This document shows positions 57,988 to 64,000 of a stretch of DNA of 64,000 nucleotides, in pieces (position 1 is the first letter of the stretch; each line of letters starts with the position of its first letter). The notes under the pieces were generated by a model. That model made no database searches and was not told the DNA's origin. It was given only the letters and a program-made list of their open reading frames with translations. The stretch spans positions 124,001 through 188,000 of the forward strand of contig NZ_JAAWWP010000013.1 of assembly GCF_012273655.1 (NCBI RefSeq), in the 5' to 3' direction. The stretch is from Streptomyces physcomitrii (GTDB taxonomy: Bacteria; Actinomycetota; Actinomycetes; Streptomycetales; Streptomycetaceae). The position numbers and the translations under genes were made by a program.

Positions 57988-58836
57988 ATGGGCCGTGCCA
58001 CCGAACGCCGACGGATCGTCCGCATCCGGGACGGGAAGGTCTCCGCCCGGCCCGACACCCTCGCCGCCGAGGAGCCCCTGGAGATCCGCCTCAACGGCAA
58101 GCGACTCGCCGTCACCATGCGCACCCCCGGCGACGACTTCCCCCTCGCGGCCGGCTTCCTGGTGAGCGAGGGCGTCCTCGCGCACCGCTCGGACCTCACC
58201 AGCATCGTGTACTGCGCGGGCGCCACCGAGGACGGCTCCAACACGTACAACGTCGTCGACGTACGGACCGCACCGACGGTCGCCGTCCCGGACATCACGC
58301 TGGAGCGGAACGTCTACACCAGCTCCTCCTGCGGGCTGTGCGGGAAGGCGAGTCTGGAGGCGGTGCGCACCACCGCGCGCTTCCCGCTCGCGGACGAACC
58401 GGGGCTGCGGCTCACCCCGGAGCTGCTCACCGCGCTGCCCGAGCGGCTGCGCGCCTCCCAGCGGGTCTTCGACCGCACCGGCGGGCTGCACGCGGCGGCG
58501 CTCTTCTCCGAGCGGGGCGAACTGCTCGACCTGCGGGAGGACGTGGGGCGGCACAACGCCGTCGACAAGCTCATCGGCCGGGCCCTCCAGCAGGGGCTGC
58601 TCCCGCTGTCGCGGGCGGTGCTGATGGTCTCGGGGCGGGCCTCCTTCGAGCTGGTGCAGAAGGCGGTGATGGCCGGGATCCCGGTGCTCGCCGCGGTCTC
58701 GGCGCCCTCCTCGCTCGCGGTGGACCTGGCGGCCGAGCAGGGCCTCACCCTGGTGGGCTTCCTGCGGGGCTCCTCGATGAACGTCTACGCGGGCGAGGAG
58801 CGGCTCGCCCTCGAAGAACCCGCCCACCAGGCCTGA
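57988..58836 (+). CDS. fdhD: sulfur carrier protein FdhD
   Basis: A 282-residue protein, ATG 57988. The conserved CGLC motif (C115, C118 in TSSSCGLCGKASLEAV) carries the persulfide that FdhD transfers to the molybdenum cofactor of formate dehydrogenase. RTPGDDFPLAAGFLVSEGVL, DRTGGLHAAALF, REDVGRHNAVDKLIG and SGRASFELVQKAVMAGIP, LLAAVSAPSSLAVDLA-like C terminus are all typical. The target formate dehydrogenase is not in the window. It is convergent with nothing and followed by a 380-base spacer. Confidence 0.95.
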   Translation: MGRATERRRIVRIRDGKVSARPDTLAAEEPLEIRLNGKRLAVTMRTPGDDFPLAAGFLVSEGVLAHRSDLTSIVYCAGATEDGSNTYNVVDVRTAPTVAVPDITLERNVYTSSSCGLCGKASLEAVRTTARFPLADEPGLRLTPELLTALPERLRASQRVFDRTGGLHAAALFSERGELLDLREDVGRHNAVDKLIGRALQQGLLPLSRAVLMVSGRASFELVQKAVMAGIPVLAAVSAPSSLAVDLAAEQGLTLVGFLRGSSMNVYAGEERLALEEPAHQA

Positions 58837-59078
58837 GCGCCCGCCGGGTCCCCGTCCCGGCGCGAATCGCCCAGGCGGGGCCGGATGAGTGACGGCCCAT
58901 CAGGTATCGCGCCGCGCTCCGTCATGCCCTGACACACCGTCACCGGGACCCGGAGAGGCGTCGGCCATCCGTCGTACGGCCGTCAACTAAGCCCGGAAAA
59001 GCGGGAGTTGACCTACACCCGAGACCCCCTGCGAGGCCGGGAAGAGCCGCCCGGGAAGGCGGCGGCTAAGGCATGACA

Positions 59079-59097
59079 TAAGCGGAGAATGCGCTTA
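59079..59097. promoter_or_regulatory. inverted repeat upstream of sialidase promoter
   Basis: TAAGCG (59079-59084) and CGCTTA (59092-59097) are perfect inverted copies around seven bases, 25 bases upstream of the candidate -35. A sugar-responsive regulator is possible. Confidence 0.4.
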
Positions 59098-59121
59098 CCG
59101 CATTACCCGTGCGCACGGTCC

Positions 59122-59151
59122 TTGTGAGGTGCGCAGACGCACAAGTAGCGT
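59122..59151 (+). promoter_or_regulatory. candidate sialidase promoter with dyad spacer
   Basis: TTGTGA (59122-59127), 18 bases and TAGCGT (59146-59151) place the RNA start near 59158. CTTGTG and CACAAG (59121-59126, 59140-59145) form a dyad that covers the -35 and spacer. Confidence 0.45.
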
Positions 59152-59216
59152 CTGAGTTGCGCAGGTTGGACGTGGGATGTCCAGATGTTCGGATGTCATG
59201 AAGGGCAGGTCGCACC

Positions 59217-61160
59217 ATGCCGTCACCCCGCAGGGCACACCTCACCACCGCAGCTCATCGCTTCTTACGTCTGCTGGTCGCCGGGGCCTCGGCCGCCGCC
59301 GTCGTCTCCCTGCCCGGTACGGCCGCGGCCGCCCCCGGCGCCGCGGCCCCGAAGGCGGCGGGACTCGAACAGCAGGTCCTCTTCAAGGCTTCCCAGGATC
59401 CGGGGTACGCCTGCTACCGGATCCCGGCGATGGTCCGGACGAACAAGGGCACCCTGCTGGCCTTCGCGGAGGCCCGCACCCACGACTGCTCGGACGCCGG
59501 GGACATCGACCTCGTGGTGAAACGTTCCGAGGACGGCGGCCGCACCTGGAGCGCGCTCTCGGTGGTCGACGAGGGCGCCGGCGACAGCCACGGCAACCCC
59601 GCCCCCGTGGTCGACCGGCGCACCGGCCGCATCCTGCTCGCCCAGACCTGGAACACCGGCAAGCCCGGCGGCGGCAACTGCGACGTGCCCTGCGACCGCA
59701 CTCCGCATCTGCAGCACAGCGACGACGACGGCCGGACCTGGTCCACGCCCCGCGACCTCAGCGGCGAGATCCTGCCGAAGGAGTGGAACTCCTGGTACGC
59801 CACCGGTCCGGTGCACGGCATCCAGCTCACCCGTGGCCGGCACGCCGGACGCCTGGTCATCGGGGTCAACGCCGAGTCCTGGGACGGCAGCCGGGTCACC
59901 GCCAACCACGCCGCGCTGATCATCAGCGACGACGGGGGCGAGCACTGGCGGGTGGGCGCCAAGGACAGCTATCCGATCGCGGCGGACGGCACCTTCCGGC
60001 AGAAGCCCTCGGAACTCACCGTCGAGGAGAGACGCGACGGCGCCGTCTATGTCAGCGGCCGGGAGCAGGACGGCACCGACCTCGGCCACCGCACCCACAC
60101 CGTCAGCCGGGACGGCGGCGAAAGCTTCACCCGGCCCTTCCGGTCGATGCCCGACCTCTACACCCCGCAGGTCCAGGCCTCCTGCCTGCGGATGGGCGGG
60201 CGGATGCTGCTCGCGGCCCCGGCCGACCCGGACCGGCGGCGCACCATGATGATCCGCAGCTCCTGGGACGACGGGGACACCTGGGACACCGTGGACCGGG
60301 GCACCGTGGTCACCACCGACTGGTCGGGGTACTCCGACATGGCGGCGCTCGGCCGGGACACGGTGGGCCTGCTCTACGAGGGCGGCACCGTCGACGCCCG
60401 GGACGAGATCCGCTTCGCCCGTTTCGGCCTCGACTGGCTGGGCGAGCGCCGCGGCCCCGGCCCGAGCACCGAGGACCGCGCCCCGGGCGCCGGACGCGCC
60501 ACCGTCCTCGGCTCCCCCGCGAGCACCGGGGGCAGATACGGGAAGGCGCTGCGCTTCGACGGCCGCGACGACGCCGTACGCCTGCCCTACCGGGAGCAGC
60601 TCCCGCTCGGCGGCCGGGACTTCACCAGCTCGCTGTGGTTCAGGTACACCGCGGGCACGGGTGAGCAGCCGATGCTCTGGATGGGCGGGATCGGCACCAC
60701 CCAGCCGCAGGTCTGGCTGCGCGGCGAGCCCGCCTCGGACCGGATCACCGGGCTGATCACCACCCGCCGGGGCGCGGCCCCGCCCGCGACCGCCTCGGTG
60801 CGCACCACCGGGGCGTACAACGACGGCCGGTGGCACCATCTCGCGCTGCGGCGCGGCGGCGGGAAGCTGAGCCTCTTCCTCGACGGGACGCCGGTCACCG
60901 CCGCCGACGTACCGGGCTCGGTGACCCGTACCTCGCCCTTCGGCGTGCATGTGGGGCAGCGCCTGGACAGCCGGGCGTCCTTCGACGGCGACCTCGACGA
61001 GGTACGGGTCTACGCCCGGGCGCTGAGCGACACCGAGATCCGCGGCCTCGGCGGCCGGGGCGCCGCGGTGACCGGCAGCCCGCTGCTCCGGCTGCCGCTC
61101 GACCGGGTCGGCGAGCGGCCCGCCCGCGGGGCCGGTCAGCCGCGCGGGGGCGAGGGGTAG
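59217..61160 (+). CDS. secreted exo-alpha-sialidase (GH33) with C-terminal LamG-like domain
   Basis: A 647-residue exported enzyme, ATG 59217. Residues 1-38 look like a signal peptide ending TAAAAP. The GH33 propeller begins with the RIP motif (CYRIPAMV, R68) and carries Asp boxes SEDGGRTW, SDDDGRTW, SDDGGEHW, SRDGGESF and SWDDGDTW. LLYEGGTVDARDEIRFARF holds the catalytic Tyr/Glu region. From about 430 a concanavalin-like LamG fold follows (LRFDGRDDAVRLPYREQLPL, FTSSLWFRYTAG, GDLDEVRVYARAL), a likely carbohydrate-binding module. It should release terminal sialic acid outside the cell. Its stop overlaps the Lrp gene's end by 25 bases. Confidence 0.93.
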   Translation: MPSPRRAHLTTAAHRFLRLLVAGASAAAVVSLPGTAAAAPGAAAPKAAGLEQQVLFKASQDPGYACYRIPAMVRTNKGTLLAFAEARTHDCSDAGDIDLVVKRSEDGGRTWSALSVVDEGAGDSHGNPAPVVDRRTGRILLAQTWNTGKPGGGNCDVPCDRTPHLQHSDDDGRTWSTPRDLSGEILPKEWNSWYATGPVHGIQLTRGRHAGRLVIGVNAESWDGSRVTANHAALIISDDGGEHWRVGAKDSYPIAADGTFRQKPSELTVEERRDGAVYVSGREQDGTDLGHRTHTVSRDGGESFTRPFRSMPDLYTPQVQASCLRMGGRMLLAAPADPDRRRTMMIRSSWDDGDTWDTVDRGTVVTTDWSGYSDMAALGRDTVGLLYEGGTVDARDEIRFARFGLDWLGERRGPGPSTEDRAPGAGRATVLGSPASTGGRYGKALRFDGRDDAVRLPYREQLPLGGRDFTSSLWFRYTAGTGEQPMLWMGGIGTTQPQVWLRGEPASDRITGLITTRRGAAPPATASVRTTGAYNDGRWHHLALRRGGGKLSLFLDGTPVTAADVPGSVTRTSPFGVHVGQRLDSRASFDGDLDEVRVYARALSDTEIRGLGGRGAAVTGSPLLRLPLDRVGERPARGAGQPRGGEG

Positions 61161-62113
61161 GTCAGCCGCTTGACCCGGCGCAGCACCGGGAGCGTCTCGA
61201 TCCGCCGGACCCCGTCCAGGGTGCCGAGCGGCCCGCTGAGATAGGCGTACAGCTCGGCGGTGTCGCGTACCAGGACGGAGGCCACCAGATTGGAGGAACC
61301 GGTGGTGGCCGCGGCGAAGGGGATCTGCGGGTGGGCGGCGAGGCTCCTGCCGACCTCGTCGAGGGCGGCGGGGGCGGCGGTGATCCACAGCTGGGCGCTC
61401 TGGCCGTAGCCGAGGCGGTCGTGGTCCAGCTCGGTGTCGATGTAGAGGGCCCCCGAGGCGAGCAGTGCTTCCAGGCGCCGCTTGACCGCGGACTCGGATC
61501 GGCCGGTGGCCTTCTGGAGTTCGGGGTAGCCGGCCCGGCCGTCGCGCTCCAGGGCGGCCAGCAGCGGACCGTCCTCGGGCGTCAACTGCCCGGGGCCGGT
61601 GCCCGGTTGGTGGCGCGGCCGCAGCCGGTCGCGCTGCTGGCCGGTCAGCTCGCCGCTCCGGGCCAGGGCGTGCAGCGGGCCCCCGGCGAAGCGGTGCAGG
61701 ACCTGGTGGGCGCGGAGTTCGAGGATGCTCGGGGTGCGCGGCAGCTTGCCGAAGAGCAGTTCGTCGTGCTCGTCCCGGGAGCGGGGGTGGGTGGAGCAGA
61801 GCACCTCGGTCCCGCCCGAGGCGAGGCCGACCCAGGCGGTGTCGGGGCGCTTGGCGAGGGCCGCGGCGATCGGTTCGGCGCCGTCGGGTGTGCAGCGCAG
61901 GCGCATCATCCACTGCCCCTCCCCGGTGCGCAGCGCGTCGCGCATCCCCACCACGCGCAGTCCGAGGGCGGTGCGCAGCCTGCGGTAGCGGCGGGCCACG
62001 GTCTGGTCGGAGACGCCGAGCACCTCCGCGATCCGGCTGAAGGGGGCCCGCCCGTCGATCTCCAGGGCCTGGACGAGCTGCCGGTCGAGCAGGTCGAACG
62101 CGTCAGTTCTCAC
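61136..62113 (-). CDS. Lrp/AsnC family regulator with two HTH domains
   Basis: A 325-residue regulator, GTG 62113-62111 with GGGGAGGG upstream. It contains two AsnC-type helix-turn-helix domains: 4-55 (LLDRQLVQALEIDGRAPFSR, VLGVSDQTVARRYRRLR) and about 175-225 (LLAALERDGRAGYPELQKA, GRSESAVKRRLEALLASG). Each is followed by a RAM-like sensor part (WITAAPAALDEVGRSLAAHP, LVASVLVRDTAELYAYLSGP). Tandem-HTH Lrp proteins are an actinobacterial variant. It diverges from the MFS exporter and probably controls it. The 3' ends of this gene and the sialidase gene overlap. Confidence 0.92.
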   Translation of the reverse strand: MRTDAFDLLDRQLVQALEIDGRAPFSRIAEVLGVSDQTVARRYRRLRTALGLRVVGMRDALRTGEGQWMMRLRCTPDGAEPIAAALAKRPDTAWVGLASGGTEVLCSTHPRSRDEHDELLFGKLPRTPSILELRAHQVLHRFAGGPLHALARSGELTGQQRDRLRPRHQPGTGPGQLTPEDGPLLAALERDGRAGYPELQKATGRSESAVKRRLEALLASGALYIDTELDHDRLGYGQSAQLWITAAPAALDEVGRSLAAHPQIPFAAATTGSSNLVASVLVRDTAELYAYLSGPLGTLDGVRRIETLPVLRRVKRLTYPSPPRG

Positions 62114-62255
62114 CGCCTGCCCTCCCCTCGGTGTCGGAATCCGCCGATCACTCCCGCCTCATGGGAGATCTCGGCCTGCGCGAGCTGATCGTACGACAGT
62201 GCAATCGCGCGTCCCTCGACGCGAGAAACCGACGAGAAACCCAAGGGGTTGGAAC

Positions 62256-63746
62256 ATGCGCAAGTGGGGGCCGCTCACGGCGGTCTGCCTGGGAACGTTC
62301 ATGCTGCTGCTGGACGTCACCATCGCGATCGTCGCCCTTCCCGACATGGCCCGGGCGCTGGACGCCTCGCTCAGCGACCTGCAGTGGGTCATCGACGGCT
62401 ACGCCCTCGCGCTCGCCGCGCTGCTCCTCGGCATCGGGGCGGCGGCCGACATCCTCGGGCGCAAACGCGTCCACCTCGCGGGCGTGGCCCTCTTCGCGCT
62501 CGCCTCGCTGGCCTGCGGACTGGCCACCGGGCCCGGCATGCTGGTCGCCGCCCGCGCCTGCCAGGGCCTCGGCGGCGCGGCCATGTTCGCGACCACCCTG
62601 CCGCTGCTCGCCAGCGCCTACCAGGGCAAGGACCGCTCGGTCGCGCTCGGCGTCTGGGGCGCGGTAAACGGCGCCGCGGCCGCGCTCGGTCCGGTGCTCG
62701 GCGGACTGCTGACCCAGGGCCCCGGCTGGCGCTGGATCTTCTTCGTGAACCTGCCGGTCAGCGTCGCCGCGGTGTGGCTGACCACGGTCGCCGTACCGGA
62801 GTCCCGCGGGCCGCGCGAGCGGCGCATCGACTGGCCGGGGACCGCGGCCTTCGCCGTCTTCGCGGGCTTCGCGACCTTCGGCGCGGTGCGTGCGGGCGAG
62901 GCCGGATGGCTCTCCGGCGAGACCGCGCTGTCGGCCGCGCTCGCGCTGGCCGGGCTGATCGCCTTCGTCCTGATCGAGCGGCGCAGCGACCATCCGATGT
63001 TCGACATCGGGCTGCTGCGCACACCGGCCTTCCTCGGGGTGAGCCTGGCCGCCTTCGTCTTCAACGCCACCGCCTTCGGGCTGCTGCCGTACACCTCCAT
63101 CTGGCTGCAGACCGTGCTCGGCATGAGCCCGATGCGCGGCGGCCTGGTCCTGCTGCCGCTGTCCGCCGCCTCCTTCCTGGTGGCCGCGGCGGGCGGGCGG
63201 CTGCTGCACGGGGTCCCGGCGCGCTTCACGATCGGCGGCGGTCTGGTGCTGATCGGCGCGGGCTGCCTGCTCCAGGCGGTCCTGGACAGCGGGTCGAGCT
63301 GGCAGGCGCTGGTTCCCGGCCTGATCGCGGTCGGCGTGGGCACCGGGCTCGCCTCGCCCTCCCTCGCGGGGGCGGCGCTCGCCGCGGTGCCGCCGGAGCG
63401 GGCGGGGATGGCGGGCGGCTCGGTCAACGCCTTCCGCCAGCTCGGCTACGCCCTCGGGGTCGCCCTGCTCGGTACGGCCGTCACCTCGCGGATGCAGGAC
63501 TCGCTCAGCGCCGAGCAGGCCCACGCGCTGGCGGGCGGCGGCGCCCACGCGCTGCGCGGCGCCCTCCCGGAGGGCACTCTGCGCCACGCCTTCGCTTCTG
63601 GCCTGAACACGGCTGCCGTTTTCGCGGGGGTGGCGGGCATAGTGACCGGGGTCGTCGTACTGGCGCTCGTCCGCGATCCCCGACAAGTGGGGCCAGATGA
63701 GACGATCAAGAACGAAGGCGCCCGGGACGTCGTTCATCGGCCGTAA
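62256..63746 (+). CDS. MFS drug exporter, DHA2 (EmrB/QacA) family
   Basis: A 496-residue exporter, ATG 62256 with AAGGGG upstream. It has about fourteen membrane helices and the DHA2 landmarks: LDVTIAIVALPDMARALDAS, LQWVIDGYALALAALLLGIG, ADILGRKRVHLAGVALFALA (motif A), ARACQGLGGAAMFATTLPLL (motif B) and ALGPVLGGLLTQGPGWRWIF (motif C, antiporter). GVGTGLASPSLAGAALAAVP and NAFRQLGYALGVALLGTAV close it. It should expel hydrophobic drugs or an endogenous metabolite using protons. Its divergent Lrp neighbour is the likely regulator. Confidence 0.93.
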   Translation: MRKWGPLTAVCLGTFMLLLDVTIAIVALPDMARALDASLSDLQWVIDGYALALAALLLGIGAAADILGRKRVHLAGVALFALASLACGLATGPGMLVAARACQGLGGAAMFATTLPLLASAYQGKDRSVALGVWGAVNGAAAALGPVLGGLLTQGPGWRWIFFVNLPVSVAAVWLTTVAVPESRGPRERRIDWPGTAAFAVFAGFATFGAVRAGEAGWLSGETALSAALALAGLIAFVLIERRSDHPMFDIGLLRTPAFLGVSLAAFVFNATAFGLLPYTSIWLQTVLGMSPMRGGLVLLPLSAASFLVAAAGGRLLHGVPARFTIGGGLVLIGAGCLLQAVLDSGSSWQALVPGLIAVGVGTGLASPSLAGAALAAVPPERAGMAGGSVNAFRQLGYALGVALLGTAVTSRMQDSLSAEQAHALAGGGAHALRGALPEGTLRHAFASGLNTAAVFAGVAGIVTGVVVLALVRDPRQVGPDETIKNEGARDVVHRP

Positions 63747-63760
63747 CCGGCAGGTACAGA

Positions 63761-63784
63761 TTCGGTGGAGATTACGGCACCGAA
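63761..63784. promoter_or_regulatory. inverted repeat after the exporter gene
   Basis: TTCGGTG (63761-63767) and CACCGAA (63778-63784) are perfect inverted copies around ten bases, 14 bases past the exporter stop. It may be a weak terminator or a regulatory site of the next gene. Confidence 0.35.
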
Positions 63785-63867
63785 ACCTACCGACCCGTAA
63801 CTGTTCTGTCCCGCCGCTCCCCTTGTGGCCCCATTTAGCCGCGCTGACCTGTAGGTATACACCAGTG

Positions 63868-63902
63868 AGCGCGCCCTGGCACCCCTCCCGCCAGGGCGCG
63901 CT
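63868..63902 (+). terminator. 13-base hairpin before the acyl-CoA ligase gene
   Basis: AGCGCGCCCTGGC (63868-63880) pairs exactly with GCCAGGGCGCGCT (63890-63902) around nine bases. It may end the exporter transcript, or, since it lies only 46 bases before the next start, act as an attenuator of the ligase gene. Confidence 0.6.
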
Positions 63903-63948
63903 GTGGGGTACCGTCACGGCGCTGTGCGGAGCGCCACAAGGAGCAACA

Positions 63949-64000
63949 TTGCGCGAGTTCACCAACCCTGCGGTGGCGACGCCGCCGCCCGTGGGCGGCC
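63949..64000 (+). CDS. AMP-dependent acyl-CoA synthetase, first codons only
   Basis: After AAGGAG at 63938-63943 a TTG at 63949 opens MREFTNPAVATPPPVGG and runs off the right edge. The opening MREFTNPA followed by a Pro-rich and Gly-Gly turn is characteristic of Streptomyces long-chain fatty-acid-CoA ligases. With only 17 residues the assignment is tentative. Confidence 0.5.
   Translation, partial: MREFTNPAVATPPPVGG

Larger units (their letters stand above)
58837..59216. other. long spacer before the sialidase gene with dyads
   Basis: This 380-base region has no gene. It contains TAAGCG-N7-CGCTTA (59079-59097), CTTGTG-N13-CACAAG (59121-59145) and the promoter-like pair at 59122-59151. The rightmost bases include the sialidase ribosome site AGGGCAGG. 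Confidence 0.5.

Overview
The window is high-GC actinobacterial chromosome and almost certainly Streptomyces. Supporting signs are the strong GC bias at third codon positions, GTG and TTG starts, an SsgA-family sporulation protein, a WhiB-like protein, a mycothiol-type PIG-L deacetylase, a DUF5753 (Scr1-type) remnant, a stand-alone LigD-type polymerase next to an ATP-dependent ligase, and an SCO6745-family protein. I see no transposase, integrase, phage gene, CRISPR array or recognisable biosynthetic cluster. It reads as chromosomal housekeeping and accessory metabolism.

Left part (1-11.7 kb): the end of a DUF6986 aldolase-like gene, then etfBA (electron transfer flavoprotein), a flavin reductase, a membrane-anchored thioredoxin diverging from a DUF4395 membrane protein, a lysophospholipid acyltransferase converging on a ClC-type chloride channel, a B3/B4-domain protein, and a tightly coupled three-gene unit (DUF6421, short-chain dehydrogenase, L-threonine aldolase).

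11.7-29.2 kb: glycerophosphodiester phosphodiesterase, GNAT acetyltransferase, a VOC protein, a broken DUF5753 gene, an SCO6745-family protein, the RNA-binding protein Tex, a PIG-L deacetylase, an orphan 679-residue protein behind an ABC-F ATPase, a D-amino-acid-oxidase-like flavoenzyme, a BCCT osmolyte carrier, a secreted M1 aminopeptidase and an amino-acid permease. Several of these neighbours handle peptides, amino acids or osmolytes.

29.4-37.7 kb: a lipid-catabolic block. A MerR regulator faces a four-gene unit on the minus strand (CoA-transferase or racemase, acyl-CoA dehydrogenase, thiolase, FadB-type multifunctional enzyme). These steps activate or epimerise an acyl-CoA, oxidise it, hydrate and oxidise it again, and cleave it. 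Electrons from the acyl-CoA dehydrogenase would normally go to an ETF such as the one at 0.7-2.5 kb. A saccharopine-dehydrogenase-like reductase diverges from this unit.

37.8-47.7 kb: endonuclease V, an SsgA-like protein, a GPP34 protein, a second ABC-F ATPase with a structured leader, an acyl-ACP desaturase behind a composite operator, a WhiB-like protein, a two-domain VOC protein, a divergent PrimPol-type polymerase and LigC-type ligase pair, and a DUF3048 lipoprotein.

47.9-64 kb: a LuxR-type (LAL) ATPase that ends without its DNA-binding domain, a TetR regulator diverging from a DMT-type membrane protein across a long operator, a DUF2510/scramblase-like protein, a MmyB-type ligand-binding protein behind a cluster of palindromes, tRNA-Leu(GAG), an amidase, a ketoacyl synthase III, FdhD, a secreted sialidase, a tandem-HTH Lrp regulator, an MFS drug exporter, and the first codons of an AMP-dependent acyl-CoA ligase.

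Two themes run through the window. First, many genes have a TAnnnT box 6-7 bases before the start codon, suggesting leaderless mRNAs. Second, regulator-adjacent spacers carry strong dyad operators. I did not find a convincing wholly new multi-gene system. The best candidates for unexplored biology are the DUF6421 unit, the ABC-F leader, the palindrome cluster at 54.6 kb and the HTH-less LAL protein.
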